DNA of 64,000 bases from Thermothelomyces thermophilus ATCC 42464. Lineage: Eukaryota; Ascomycota; Sordariomycetes; Sordariales; Chaetomiaceae. The DNA lies in NCBI RefSeq assembly GCF_000226095.1, contig NC_016472.1:7750001-7814000 (forward strand), in the 5' to 3' direction. Each line of letters opens with the position of its first letter. Within the stretch, counting starts at the first letter, position 1. This document shows positions 25,726-37,473 of the stretch, piece after piece. Made by a program: the position numbers and the translations under genes. The notes below the pieces were generated by a model. That model worked only from the letters and a program-made list of their open reading frames with translations, had not been told where the DNA came from and did no database searches.

Positions 25726-27899
25726 TCAACCAAAGGTCAACTTCTGTTGGCCGCGCTCCGTCTTCTTCGGCCTCCCTGATCGCTTTGATGCTGCAGGTCC
25801 CTTCCGGCCGTCGGAACGCGGGTTGCCCGTGCCGGTTGAGGACTGGTTGCCAAATGCCAACATGCCACGTTCTTCCTCCTGGAGGTCTTTCGCGAAGTGC
25901 CAGTCTTGATGGCTCTGGACTTCCAAGCTCTCCAGATATTTGCCGCACCTCTCACAAGTGTGACCATCGACGCCGACTGTCCTTTGGTCACTAGTCTTGG
26001 CTACGGGTGCGCCGTTCCGTATGAATGAAGGATCCACACCTTCGAGCGCACCTGGACCGTCCTCTGCCCTCTGGTTGCCCGGCATTGTACCGTCATCCTC
26101 CCTCCAGACGCTATCAGTAGGAGCCGAAGGCGCGGCCACCCCCCTCTTAAAGAAGAAACGTTGGATACCTCCGTCATCCAAGCGCCGTCGTTTTTCCGCT
26201 GACTGGTGATGCTCCCTGGCCTCGGATTCTGGCCGTGTGCGAGAACCAGGAGTAAGCGCTTGCGCTTTCTCTCCCTTTAACAAAAACCCATCTATCCCCA
26301 TATTTCCCGAGACGGCATCCTCGAAACCACCAACGCTCAGGCTGAGGTTAGAGCACGGCCACACTTGGCCTTCTTGAACAATCTGGTTCAGGAGGTTTTT
26401 GGCAAGCGCAAGCAGAGTTTTTTGATCGAGAGAGCGCCCCTGGGGTATGGGGCTTTGGCGCGAACGTGTCTGACCGCCATGGCGATGGTGCAGATTGATG
26501 GTTCTGGGACGGCGCTTGTTCTCAAGCACGCCCTCCTCGACTAAGCGAGCAAATATATCAGCAACAAAGATTCTGAGCCACTTTGTTGCTTGCTCAACTG
26601 TGCTGATGCCTGGCCGGAAGGATTTTGCCGAAAACATTGACTTGATCTGAGTACGAGGGTTCACCTCGCTTGTATCGATACCTCGCAGCGTGTTGTAGAC
26701 CCAAACGCCTGTTTCATCACCAAGCTTCAGCTTCAACTGTTCGACGGAGACGGAAAGAAGCTCCGGGACAGATTCCGACCCGAATTCTCGCGTCACTTGC
26801 TCTCCCAGTTTTCCGCCCAAGTTCCGAAACTTGGTGAATTTGAAGCCCGACAGAAACTGCCGAACTGCCCGATTCCGTATCACAGTCTGCTGATTGGGCT
26901 TCTTATGAGCGGAGCCTAACTTGCTGAGGAGTTTATTCCTAGCGATACCGGCAGCGCATGTGTACCGGAGCTTGTCTCTGATTGCAGCGCGGACATTGCG
27001 CACAACTTCCGATGCCACACAGAAGGCCACGTCGTCCCAGTCCGGATCTTCAAGTTCGGCATTCTCGTCATCCAAGTCGACAAGGGCGTCTGCCTGCCAG
27101 TCTAGGGCGGAGATTGGGGGCATCGGTAGGGGTTCAGATGGGTCGCCTTTCGGAGGGCCGCTAGCCAACTCGGGAAAGCGCTCGAGCAATAAGGCGTGAA
27201 CGTGGGCAGATAGGTCGAGAAACATCTCGTCAATGCCAGCTTTCTCCACTTTCTGCAGGTTTGAGGGGAGTATCTCCTTGATGACGGCGAAGATCTTCCT
27301 GGACTCGAGTCTGTACGGATCCAGCGAAACCTTGTCAGTCGCAATGTTTTCGGCGGAATCCGGGCGGTATGCCCTAGAACTGATGTGTTAGTAGTATATT
27401 CTCCATGCCGAAAGTGGCAGACCGCATTCCGCCTACCACTTGTCCTCGCCCTCTCGCCAGGTCGCGACATGCTGGTTGATGATGTTGGGACATAGTTTCT
27501 TCGCTTCCGTCGCCGTGCACATACGGCCAATGCCATAGGCACGTGCCGGGTAGTTCACAGCAATGATGCCCTGCCTTTGCGAGTCTCCAAGTCAGTCCTC
27601 CATGGTAACAGATAGGTATTGTACATACATCACGCGGGTAGGTGGCGGAACTTGGACCACCGACACATGAATACGCACCATTGTTGGACGGCAAGCGGTT
27701 GGTCCTCGGGGACTCCGAGGCGCACCATCTCAGCCTGAGCATAGAAGCAATCGAGATCTATGTGGGCGACCACTCTAAGGGGGCAGGCCGTGTTGTACGA
27801 TGCCATTTGGCTGAGATTGCGATAAGTGAACTGAGAGCGCCTCTGGGCAACCACGCTGATCGGGGACGAATCCCGACACGCGGGCGGCGAAGACGACAT
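25726..27899 (-). CDS. RAD30: DNA polymerase eta (Rad30), translesion synthesis
   Basis: A 668-aa Y-family polymerase that copies past UV photoproducts at stalled forks. Three exons: 27899-27679, 27574-27437 and 27373-25726 (introns 104 and 63 nt); phases join in one frame. Motifs in order: HIDLDCFYAQ (metal-binding Asp of the palm), LAVQQWQGIIAVNYPARAYGI (fingers), IDEMFLDLS (second catalytic Asp/Glu pair), then the thumb with AGIARNKLLSKL and the little-finger region with SFRPGIST. The C-terminal third is disordered but carries a UBZ zinc finger (C-E-R-C ... H-Q-D-W-H) that binds ubiquitinated PCNA, and the last residues QQKLTF form a PIP-box-like PCNA-binding motif. Both ends of the regulatory tail are therefore intact. 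A second in-frame ATG 31 codons downstream could be an alternative start, because the first residues are not conserved in the family. Confidence 0.96.
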
Positions 27900-28997
27900 T
27901 ATCGTTGGAGTGTATTGGTCTGCTGCGACACCATCCCGGAGATACGACTCGAAAGGGTTGCGGACGAGTTGAGGGTGTGCTGCTGCAAAAGGCTTCGGCC
28001 CGCTGGTCTGTTCATAGTGTCGGATGGTGGGGTTGTAAGTTCAGTGTGGGGCGGACGCGTTCCAACCATCGCGAATTTTGACTGGGATCATTTACTCCGG
28101 GAGAGCGGTGGGTCAAACGCTCCCTGTTCGTTTCCCTACTTAGCACGGATTATAAGTCTATCTATGTATGTTACATACAAGTTACGGTGCCTGGGTACTC
28201 AGGCAAGGACAGGCTAGGGCTTCAGTTCGCTCTTTACCCTTGGCATAGTATCTGCAATGCCCTCTTCGAACGACAAATTACTACCTGCTAGATGCTCGGG
28301 CAAAGCAAGATCCACCGGGTCATATACACTAAACCACGCACCTACCTCCCTACTTGAACTTCGCATCTACAAGGATGCGACACAGCAAACAGCTCAGAAC
28401 ACTTCAACTTGGTTCGTCTGCCTTGATCACACTCCCTGCAAGAACATTTGAGAGGCGGCACGCCATCGTATCACTATCAGGCAGTAGGCCAACGGCGATC
28501 ATCGGGTACCGTACCCCGGATAAATCAAAGAGCACCCCACTCTGGCGTTGTTTGAGACCAGACTTGCCCGGCTCTTCCCTCTGCCGATGCCTCTCCCGAA
28601 TATCAGTCAGGTTAGGTTGGCATCGAGATGATCATCAAGTCTGGCGGCTTCCCTAAACTCACTCCTAGGTGAAGCACTCAGATCAGCCCAGATCAGCCAG
28701 TTGACCTGACCGGGCGCTCGCGCGGTCAAAATAGGAAGAACACAACGAGACTGAGTTCGGCGGTAACGCCCGCTATAGGATAGCGCGCGCTCACTTCACT
28801 CTGCCCCCCAACTTAACATCAGGTACGTGTACTGCGTCATGCAGCGCTCTCGTCCAACTAAAAGTCACCGCTACTCGGTTATTTAACGAACAAGAGTGTA
28901 CAAGCAAGCAGCTTGTTCCTTGGTTGCTCACATCGACCCTGGGGTATCTAAGCGTCTATGTCATTATTCCGTGTCTCGTCATACCACAATCCATCTT
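27900..28997. other. intergenic region
   Basis: About 1.1 kb between the start of the polymerase eta gene and the 3' end of the Pfa5 gene, so it contains the polymerase eta promoter and the Pfa5 terminator. No further gene or RNA recognised. Confidence 0.6.
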
Positions 28998-30333
28998 CTA
29001 TCTTTCCCGCTCCCTCATTTCTATCCCTTCGCTTTCGGCCGGCAGAGGAGGAAGCCGAAACCTGGCCCGCAACTTCTGGTACAGCGGCCCCATCTCATAG
29101 AAGCTCTCATTATTTTCGTACAGAGCGCAAGGCGACTTCTTGATCGGAAGCAGCCAGTCGATGACATTGTCCCCCATGACTGACTTCCAATTGCGGTAAT
29201 AGCCCAAATCCCATGGGTTTTCGCCCATTTCGGTTTTGACGACGGCGAATGTCCGTGTTGCAAGTTGGTCCCTAGGAGAGGTAACTTCGGTACCAATCGC
29301 CTGTTTCGCTGGATTCGCTTCGCTGGGGGACTTGGGTAGGGGATAGGTGATGACGTTGTAATTCTGCCCCGGTGGCGTCCCTCGGGGGACCCGGATGGCG
29401 AGCTGGTGCACGACCTTCTTGGCTTTCATATGGTCGACTGTCGTGAGATTCAACAGGATGTAGCGCACTGATGTCACCGTCATGGTGAAAGTGAAGAGCC
29501 CGAAAAAAGCAGCGAGCGCCAGCGCGCCGATGACAGCCCCGTCGACCCCTAGCTCGTTGCGAACCTTGGACTGGAAGCAGATGACGGCCGCGACAATGAC
29601 AATGATGCTATATATTGCGGTGTAAAATGTGAACTGGACAAAGAACTTGAATGCTAACGCAGTCCAAGAAGGTCAGCGACGGATTCGGGCAAGAGAAGAA
29701 CTTGATTCGGGTTCTGAGAGAGACTTACACGTCTCGGCAACTATTCCACCCACCCAAGGGCAATAATGGTCCATCTTTTTCACGCATCGCTCAATCTCGC
29801 TGCAGTGATGCGCCCTGTCGATTTTCCAGTTGCAGCACGTGCTACACCATCGCGGTCGCCCGTCTGTTTCGCAAACGAACACGTCCTTGCTGTAAAAGCT
29901 CTCGAGGCCCGGGCTATCGGGGTTGTCGTCTGGCCGTGCCTCATATCTTTGGGCGGTCTCAAGGTCCTGTTCCCGTCGCCTGCGCCTCTTGGTTTTCGTG
30001 CTTTTTTCGGTGGCTTTTGGGCCAAGCGGTGTCACTCCGGGGTCGAGCTGGATAACGAGGAATACTCGAAGATACGTCACGAGCACCAGCAGAAGAAGCA
30101 TAAAGTGTAGGACAAGGAAAGCGATCGCGGTACCGGTCTGGTGTCGGTAGGAGATGAAGAAGTCGACTGGAGGGGTCAGTTACCTGGCCGGAACGACCTT
30201 GCAACGTCTGGGAAAGGAACATACGGCATATGCGCTTAACGACGACGTAAATCACGAAGCCAATACAACCGGCAAGGACGAAAGGAATTACACGCGTTAC
30301 CCATCGCGTCTCTGCCCGACGAGCCGACACCAT
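28998..30333 (-). CDS. PFA5: palmitoyltransferase, Pfa5 type (DHYC variant)
   Basis: A 400-aa membrane protein that transfers palmitate to cysteines of other proteins. Three exons: 30333-30225, 30166-29729 and 29653-28998 (introns 58 and 75 nt). Four membrane segments are visible: two N-terminal ([18 protein letters not shown] and [20 protein letters not shown]) and two after the catalytic domain (starting [20 protein letters not shown] and [18 protein letters not shown]). The cysteine-rich domain contains [19 protein letters not shown] and [14 protein letters not shown]. The active motif is DHYC instead of DHHC; this is the normal form in Pfa5 and Akr1 and still contains the acyl-accepting Cys, so the enzyme is probably active. 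A basic KRRRRR stretch lies in the cytosolic loop before the domain. The C-terminal tail carries the TTxD-like LTTVDHM motif, typical of DHHC proteins. Confidence 0.94.
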
Positions 30334-30702
30334 CGCGTTGCGTGGCCTGGCGCTTTCTGCGCCGGGTCGTGTGTGTATGCCGTGTTGCAAGAGCGAGCGA
30401 GACGAACCGAGATGCGGCGACTTCAGACGAGAGTTCAGGCCGCGTGGTCAATAGGCCGGTGGAATGGAGTTGCAGCGCATCCGATCGCCTGCATGCCCGC
30501 CGGTTACCGGCGATGTTCAGGTTCAAGGGTTCCTGGCATGAAAGGTGAAGGTCCGCAACGGTTATGACCGAAATGACGTTGCCTGGAGTTAACCAATGCC
30601 AATCGCAAATCGTAGCCCGCAAATTTCCATTTCCGGATGTTTAACCCCCTACGCTGTCTGCTCAACGGGTTGCATTTCGTGCAAGGGTTCATCTACTATA
30701 CG

Positions 30703-30771
30703 TGTTTTTTTTTATATAATTTTTATTTATTTATTTTTATTTATTTATTTATTTTATTTTAATTTTTTTTT
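30703..30771. repeat. AT-rich simple repeat (TTTA)n
   Basis: About 70 bp of T runs and ATTT/TTTA units, in sharp contrast with the surrounding DNA of roughly 50% GC. Confidence 0.9.
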
Positions 30772-32144
30772 GATAGCGGGTTTGACTGTTCTTGAGCCTC
30801 GCTTCGAGCAAACTCCTTTTTATCCAACCCATTTGGCACATGTCAAGCTATCGTGTACGGATTACTCAGTTCAGCTCGCTCAAACAGTTAACTTGATCCC
30901 TTGCTTATACATACGCAAACTTGTCTCGAGTTCCTCTTTTGCTTATTAATCGGTTTACATACCAGCTGCGTCTCATGGATTGTCGTTTGTACTCGTACCG
31001 AATAGAGTGGCTCTTCGAGTCTTGGACTGAAGTGCGTGCGGTCTCTGTCTGGTTCCTAAACGACATCCTGAGCCAAGTCCGTTTGAAGGAAAGCCTTTTT
31101 GGCCGTCAAACGACCCCGCGACGTAGGAAATGCTGCAGGAGGTATCGGGTGGTTCGGAACGCCCCATGCGGTTCTCTTGTCAGCGACGGCAAATCCTGTT
31201 GATGTGACACCCCAGGTCTGGCAGCTAGGAACCAACACTTCACCGAGGTTCTCGGTTAGCATCCTAATTCAGCTTGACGGCGTAAAGTAATCAGACCGTC
31301 ACTCCACACATCTTGACTGGTGAAGTACCCCTGGGGGGAATTTGCTTGGACGCCAAAGTTACAGCCCCCCTGCCCTCAACCCACGAGTGTGCCCAAGTTA
31401 GGAGAAAATTATCGGCACGGCCAACACACAACTCAAAGCGCTGAAAACGGAACCAAAATTATATTTAGGCTTTCTTCGAGACGGGCACGTGGCGCTGCAT
31501 CCGCTATAGGACGGGTTTGAGGTGACTGATATATAGCTGACTGACAAGTACAAAAGGCATCCATCGACTCACGCTGGCGGCCGGCAAGGTCACAGCCGTA
31601 TCAAATATAGGTACCTACTCGGTCACAAGGTAAACCCCGACAAGACCGTTTGTGGTGTTAGTCCGCGTGGTGGCTTGATGGCGTTATGCCGCAGTGTCAG
31701 AGCCTCATCTCGAGCTCGAAGGTATAAAGGGACGGCCTGGTTGCCAGAAGCTAACTCTGAACTCGGCTACCTGCCAAGTCCAACAGGCACAGTACAACTC
31801 GACCTGGACGAAGTGTCTAGGTAGGTTCGCCGCGATCATCGTCAGAGCATCGAGGTCAACGATATCGACGTTATCCCAAGTTCAGGTTGCGGTCTTGAAA
31901 GATGAGAATGCTAATGAGGAATATAGGTTAACGACCCGAGGATTGTGAGAATGGAGACCACGCCTTCGCGCTACCGCAAGTCTGCGCCAGGAAGCTGCAG
32001 GCGTTGTTAACCCAAGAAGAGCAGTTGACCTGAGGACTGTCCGGATCGGATCTGGCAGAATTTGGCTGCTGACACCGTCACCCGCCCTCCATTCTTCCAC
32101 TTCTCAAGGCACCAAAACCCCTTGTTCAAGGTTTGTAACCAAAC

Positions 32145-32270
32145 GTACCTACCTAGGTAAGTTACCTAAGGTAAGGTACCGAGGGTAGGTAGGTACCTAC
32201 CTGACCGACCTAAGGTACCTCAGGTATGGTAGGTACCTGAGTCACTTCACCTAAGCAGCACCTACCCGAT
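32145..32270. repeat. cluster of GGTACCTA / TACCTAGGTA palindromic units
   Basis: At least ten overlapping copies of GTACCTA, TACCTAGGTA, ACCTAAGGTA and GGTAGGTACCTACC lie within 125 bp on both strands, so the segment is strongly self-complementary. It is non-coding. Similar words occur singly elsewhere in the intergenic DNA. Confidence 0.8.
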
Positions 32271-32444
32271 ATCTCGTTTGTTAAGAGTGTATGGCGTCTC
32301 TTGGCCCCCTAAAGGGTTTTGCTTCAGCCCGAAAGTCCAAAGAGACGAGACGGCACGCAGACGGTAGCTAACGCGGATCATTCCTTCATCTTCTGCCCCT
32401 CGTCCTATGTATGTACTTAATCGAGTTGACCGAGGCTTTACTAT

Positions 32445-32942
32445 CTAAGAGACCCTAGGGGGCATGCTCGCCTTGCTCCGAATGCCGCTTGCAGCAGCGT
32501 TGGTCGACGGCTCACAGGCAAGCCTCTTCTCGGTGCCAGCCGCGCCGCTGAAAACGATGACCGAGGGTCGAGAAGCATACTTGTGGTTCGGATGAGTCGA
32601 AAACTGCGACAGCGCAGCTTTTAGCAGCAGCGAGACGATTTGGTCATCGGTCGGCTCCGCCCAAGCGGTCCAACCGGTTTTCCGTGGTTTTGCGCCTAAG
32701 GGAGCGCCTTGGGCAGCTTGCCCAGCCGACCGAGACGTCGCTAAGACGGAGCCGATTGCCCTCCTGACCGACTGCACTTCCAAGACGAGACCGAATGCTA
32801 CAGTACCCTAGAGCCCTCCGGAAGCGGTGGAGACGCAGTGTTTTGACTCAGAGCCCGACGCGGCTATGAATGCATCCTCAGGCAACGGCAGATGGAGGTA
32901 AGGCTGCAGCTTTTCGATAACTTTATTCGAAATTGAAAACAT
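32445..32942 (-). pseudogene. probable decayed coding stretch with in-frame TAG
   Basis: On the minus strand an ATG at 32942 opens 44 codons (including VIEKLQPYLHLPLPEDAFIA), then a TAG at 32810-32808, then the same frame continues open for 120 codons (including TDDQIVSLLLKAALSQF) to 32445. The peptide composition looks coding rather than random, but I cannot assign a family. A little upstream (about 33040-33110, minus strand) the peptide INFETPSPTVKVNKFN resembles the ketosynthase tail of fungal polyketide synthases, but only over about 16 residues. It could be a pseudogene, a multi-exon gene whose introns I cannot place, or chance. Confidence 0.3.
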
Positions 32943-34137
32943 CCCGATCTCCTCCGTAGAGCGATGTGTATGTACCTAAGCCACCTCGCCGTTTTACGCC
33001 TTATGCGTCAGCAAGATGTGCGGGGCTGGATACCCCGCTCGGTGAGCAGTTAGTTGAACTTGTTCACCTTGACAGTCGGGCTGGGCGTTTCGAAGTTGAT
33101 GGGATTGAGTCTTAAAAAGAAAGGGCACACGGCAGGGCTTCCAGATCACACCGATATCGGGCGTTCATCAAAACGCAGGTTAAATGCTTATGGTGACTGC
33201 TGTTCAAGATTGGCCAACCGTGGTAGGGTAGCCAAGAACGATTTGAGCCGCATTGTACATACTATGTAGTTTGCAGCCACCAACGGTCTTTGAACAACGG
33301 TCTGATGAGTTTCTGAGCTTTGATACATTTTAAATTCTCTCAAAATACAAACCGTGTCACGCCCACGGAGTTTTGGGTTCATAACGGCAACAGCGGCAGT
33401 AGGGAACGCCCCAGTCCCAATCCCTTGTTAAGAGTCTCTTTTGTTCAACTGTTGCTAGTTTATTACCCGCTCGGTCAACTGTGGCTGATTGGGGCACCTA
33501 CCAAGCCTAGACGCATTGCCATGATATCGAGAGAACGACTCCTTGCCTCGTTTATCGGCACGAGGACCGCAACCTACTCAAGGCCCACATTATTGGCTCT
33601 GCGACCTCTTCACTACCTAATCCGTACTCATCTCGCTGCGCCCATAGGGTGCCGAATCAGGCTGGTTCGAGCGAGGCTACAATGGCTGTGCGCTGCTCCA
33701 TCGGGACGTCTCCCTTCACCGGGATCGACTGACCGCAGCTCACTCTAATCCACCCCTCCCCCCTTCCCCCCGGGGTAGGAACACTGGGGGCCATGAAGTG
33801 GAAATTCGTTCAACGAGCGAGTGCTCTATATTGAACACGACTCATGTGACTCACTCGCTCACCGGAGAATCCTAGGTCTCTGACACGCTCGCCTTACTCT
33901 GCTAGCCATGTAGTTCCTGTCTTGTTGGTTCATCTTCCTGGTGGGCAAGATGGCGGAGTGATGGGGCGGTCTAGCAAGCCCTGACTTTCTCTAACGATGC
34001 ACCAGTCTGTCCACCAAGGGGCATCTTGCTGCAATGTCAAGGTTATTACATGATGTGTCTGTTTCCTTCCTATACATCTCCAGTCATGAGGAGATATAAA
34101 CCCAGACCGGCGCTCTCACAACGTCCCTCGTGGCCAT

Positions 34138-34140
34138 CAG

Positions 34141-34171
<31 letters not shown>

Positions 34172-34173
34172 AG
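34138..34173. repeat. trinucleotide microsatellite (CAT)n(CAG)n
   Basis: Seven CAT/ATC units run straight into six CAG units, about 130 bp upstream of the small Cys-rich gene, probably in its leader or promoter. Confidence 0.9.
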
Positions 34174-34305
34174 CAGGCTTCGACAATCCCGTGCTAAGCA
34201 AAACCTCCCTGATCCTCCTCAAGTTACCTACTCGTTAGACACATCAAACACACTCGCCGTGGTTGCATACCAACCCCCTCCCCCCCTTTTCCCACCCAAG
34301 GAACA

Positions 34306-34523
34306 ATGTCGGACAACGCGGTCACGGTCGACTACCTCTGGAGATGCGTAAGCACCCACCACTTGACGGATGAAAAGCTCAGCACACTAACGTCCGTCGG
34401 TAACAGGACAACTGCGGCCAGGGCCTCTGGAGCTATTTGCTAACGCCCAGCTGCCCAATGTGCGAACATGTTCGCTGCCGCGGTTGCCACCTCTCCAGGG
34501 CCAAAGTCCCCGCTAATCGCTGA
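34306..34523 (+). CDS. small Cys-rich (zinc-ribbon-like) protein, 52 aa
   Basis: Two exons, 34306-34347 and 34407-34523, joined across a 59-nt intron with donor GTAAGC, branch CACTAAC and acceptor AACAG, give a 52-residue protein. Six cysteines form three CxxC-type pairs: C14-x2-C17, C30-x2-C33 and C38-x2-C41. The layout WRCDNCG ... CPMCEHVRCRGC matches the short zinc-ribbon pattern (W-x-C-x2-C ... C-x2-C-x2-H-x2-C-x2-C) often found in small or N-terminal modules of fungal proteins of unknown function. Function unknown; the zinc binding is inferred. The gene is below usual gene-finder length limits. The clean intron and the conserved-looking motif argue that it is real, but transcript support is needed. 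Confidence 0.6.
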
Positions 34524-37473
34524 GGCGCTACTTAGCGACCCCTGGCTCTACCTGACAACGATCTATGAGCTCGGGTGCCAGACAGCATCGGAGTCACAGC
34601 CGCCAGATCACATCTTGGGTCCACTCGTTTCTTCCTCCTTTCGTGCGTTACGCTATCGGACACGCATCAGTCTGTGGTGTCGGGGTTGACTGAAGGTTTT
34701 TGGGTGTCGGTGGTTGGGTCGGCGGTTGGTCTGAGTTTTCGCCTTCCTTCCTGTTGGCTTGTGTTTTTTGGGGTTTCTGGTTTCTGGAGTTTTGTCTAGA
34801 GGGACGAGGGTTGGCTGCAGCTTTCAGGGCTTGGATCACATACACTCTAGACTAGACCGCAAGGGCGTGGCGCGAGCCTGCACACTTTGGTTGGCGAGGG
34901 TGGCTGCGTTTGGGCATTGCTTTCGGTCATTCTGCATCGATAGAGCTAGACGGCATGAAATCCATTCTTTTTTTCTTTGTTTTCCCCTACACTTTTGTTT
35001 CTTCTTTTTAAAGAGGAACAAACTTGGTTTTCATTTCGCATTATTCCCTGGATGGGAAGGAGACCGGGAAGCCACGCTTGCCCATCCTTGGAGGGCCATT
35101 CCCGTTCGGGACCATGTTGACTTGGAGTTTACAAACACTCAGGAGAGTTGTTGTTTGGGGGGGGGGGGGGGGGGGAGGGCACCATTCTAAAAATCTTCCG
35201 CTTCAGGGATGGTAGGTCTGATGAAGCTCCAACAGCCCGAATGCTTTCCCGCTGGTCTAGTCTGAGGGTGGAAAGTACCCTGGGTTGCATCTCATGGACG
35301 CACCGTGCATTCAGCAAATGGGGGATCAGCTGAATGAATCCAGCTTCTTGTCTAGAGCCTCCAAGAAGTGATCAGCTGTTGCTGGCTTGCGACTGTACAC
35401 TCTTTCGGCACTATCCGAGCTTGATGGACATGATGGGCCGCGAACTAGAGACTTCTTCAACCCGAGTTTGAGAAAACGAACTTCTCAGGCATCTGGTGCC
35501 GGGGTTTCAGTAAGATTGGCAACTTCAGGCAGACTCCTGGGCTGTTGTTGTTGTACGATGCAGTTATTGATACCGCTTCCGTAAAGTGCATACATGAACA
35601 TCAAGACATTAGATGTACGTACGAATGAACAATTATACCTAGCTGCCCGTATATCCTTGTATGTTGCCTTTTGTCTTGGTCTTATTCTCCCGGGCTGATC
35701 ATCCTCTTGGGACGCAAAAACCTGTGCTTTTTCATCTGTTTGCTGTAGTCTGCATTTTCCTCACCATGGGCATGTAGCCTTGTGCTTTTCCTCTCCTTTC
35801 GATCAAGTTCGTGGGAGCTACTGGCTTCGACTCAGGCAGCAGCGTCCCAGTTCCTTGCGATTGCAAGCACAGCTCTGCTGGCCCCACTATGTTTTGGATT
35901 GGCGCAGCAGTTGGAAACTCAATCCAATGCGTCTGAGCCAACCTGATCAGCTCTTCTGATGAACATAACACACGAACCGTTGCTACGGCCTGTTTGGGAG
36001 ACTTACACATCGCAGTATCGGGGCCCGCATTGGCCCCCTCCGTCTGCAGTGGGCCTCGCCACCCCATCTATTATTAGTTAGCGAGAACGATTACTTGCAT
36101 ATTACGCTCCGGTTGTATGTATGTACATAATCCGTATATACGAGTACGATAACTGCCTCCACTGGTTTCCTGCTTGATGGTAGGAGAGGGGTCCACAATG
36201 TTCCTCATTCTCCCAAGTTGCTCGGTGTACTAGTATGTACAGTACATAAGATCTTACATACATACATACATGCGATGACAGCATTCTGTACAGTGCAACC
36301 CAACACCATGCACAACTCGTCGAGAGATATGGCGCAGGCTGGTCCAAACCCAGCGGGGCATTGCTATCCAGACGCCGTCCCATCGCGCTTCGGTCTGCTC
36401 GCCCGGTATAGTCATCGTCGTCGCCGCCGATGCAACTGACCAAGCACGTGGGTTATTTCTTTGGACCCAGTCGTGGAGTTGTCCGTCGGACTTTGCGAGA
36501 GTGGGAATGTACATACATACCGCCTCGTTCGATGGCCCGATTGTTATTGTCCGTGAGCTTTACGGGGGCACTCCGCTGCGGAGCGGTTGTTCCTTTGCAC
36601 ACCGAAGAACCACTTCTCTCATCCAAGAAGACCCACATCACTCGTCAAAGCACATACATACCAGACGCCAAAACTAAGGCATGTAACATCAAGGCAGCAG
36701 CGATCCAAGGTCCAAGGCCAGTTGCTCGGGGGTGTCCAATTGGTCAAAGATATCATTCATTTCCCTGCCTGTCCCAGTGGGAAGTTTGAACGTCGCAGCG
36801 AGATTTAGAACGCAGAGAGAACAGAAAGGAAACACCGCCTCAGTACAGTTACAGGCCCTGCTCCTCTGATCTCTTTCCACGGTTGAGACAAGCACTCCCG
36901 GTCCGCCCCGACAAGAAGCCTTCCATATATGTACACACCTGTTGAAAGTCGTTCCAACCCAAGCAAGGTCCCATGTTTTCCCTTCCTTCTCCATCCCTCG
37001 ATCCGTGTATGATATATGAGAAGAAAGGAAAATCCGACTTTAAAAAGCCCACTCTTCTCACAGAAAACAAAAAGAAATACCACTTTGGCCCGTCTTTCCC
37101 TTCTCCCATCCCTCATTGTAACAGTTGTAGCCGATTAGCGAGTAAAGCCCACAGAAGCACACCCTCAAACTCCTTGGTCTCTCCATCCATCCGCCCACGC
37201 ATCCATCCATTGGGGGCCCGCTACTTCCCTGCCGTCTTCCCTCGGTCTCGTACACGCCTGATCCACCCGTCGAAGTCGCCTTGCAGGTTGAAGGCAGGCA
37301 GATCGGTGGAATTACAAGCTCCTAGCTCCCCCCTTCTCCAGTAGAAGGCAATAGAAAGGGGGGGGGGGGACCCATTACTTGACCAGCAACATCCTACAGT
37401 CCAACCCCGCCCTAATGCCCTCCTCCCCTTCACTCCATCGAGCGAGAGAGCAAGCAGCCAAAGAAAAAAAATC
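34524..37473. other. intergenic region without recognisable gene
   Basis: About 2.9 kb of mostly low-complexity DNA: a G19 run (35157-35175), a G12 run (37358-37369), CATA microsatellites near 36117-36128 and 36250-36271, and short open frames. A 111-aa frame at 35732-36067 (minus) reads moderately well but matches nothing I know. The right end is the 3' flank of the ASH1-like gene. Confidence 0.5.
35157..35175. repeat. G19 homopolymer tract
   Basis: Nineteen consecutive G, followed by AGGGC. A strong G-quadruplex candidate and a likely site of length variation. Confidence 0.9.

Larger units (their letters stand above)
30334..34305. other. intergenic region with decayed sequences
   Basis: This 4-kb stretch contains the Pfa5 promoter, an AT-rich simple repeat (30703-30771), a cluster of GGTACCTA/TACCTAGGTA palindromes (32145-32270), a probable decayed coding stretch on the minus strand (32445-32942) and a CAT/CAG microsatellite (34138-34173). 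No intact gene recognised. Confidence 0.55.

Noticed and set aside
35732-36067. 111-aa minus-strand frame
   Set aside because: Reads moderately well but has no recognisable motif, and a possible GTAAGT..CAG within it makes the frame uncertain.
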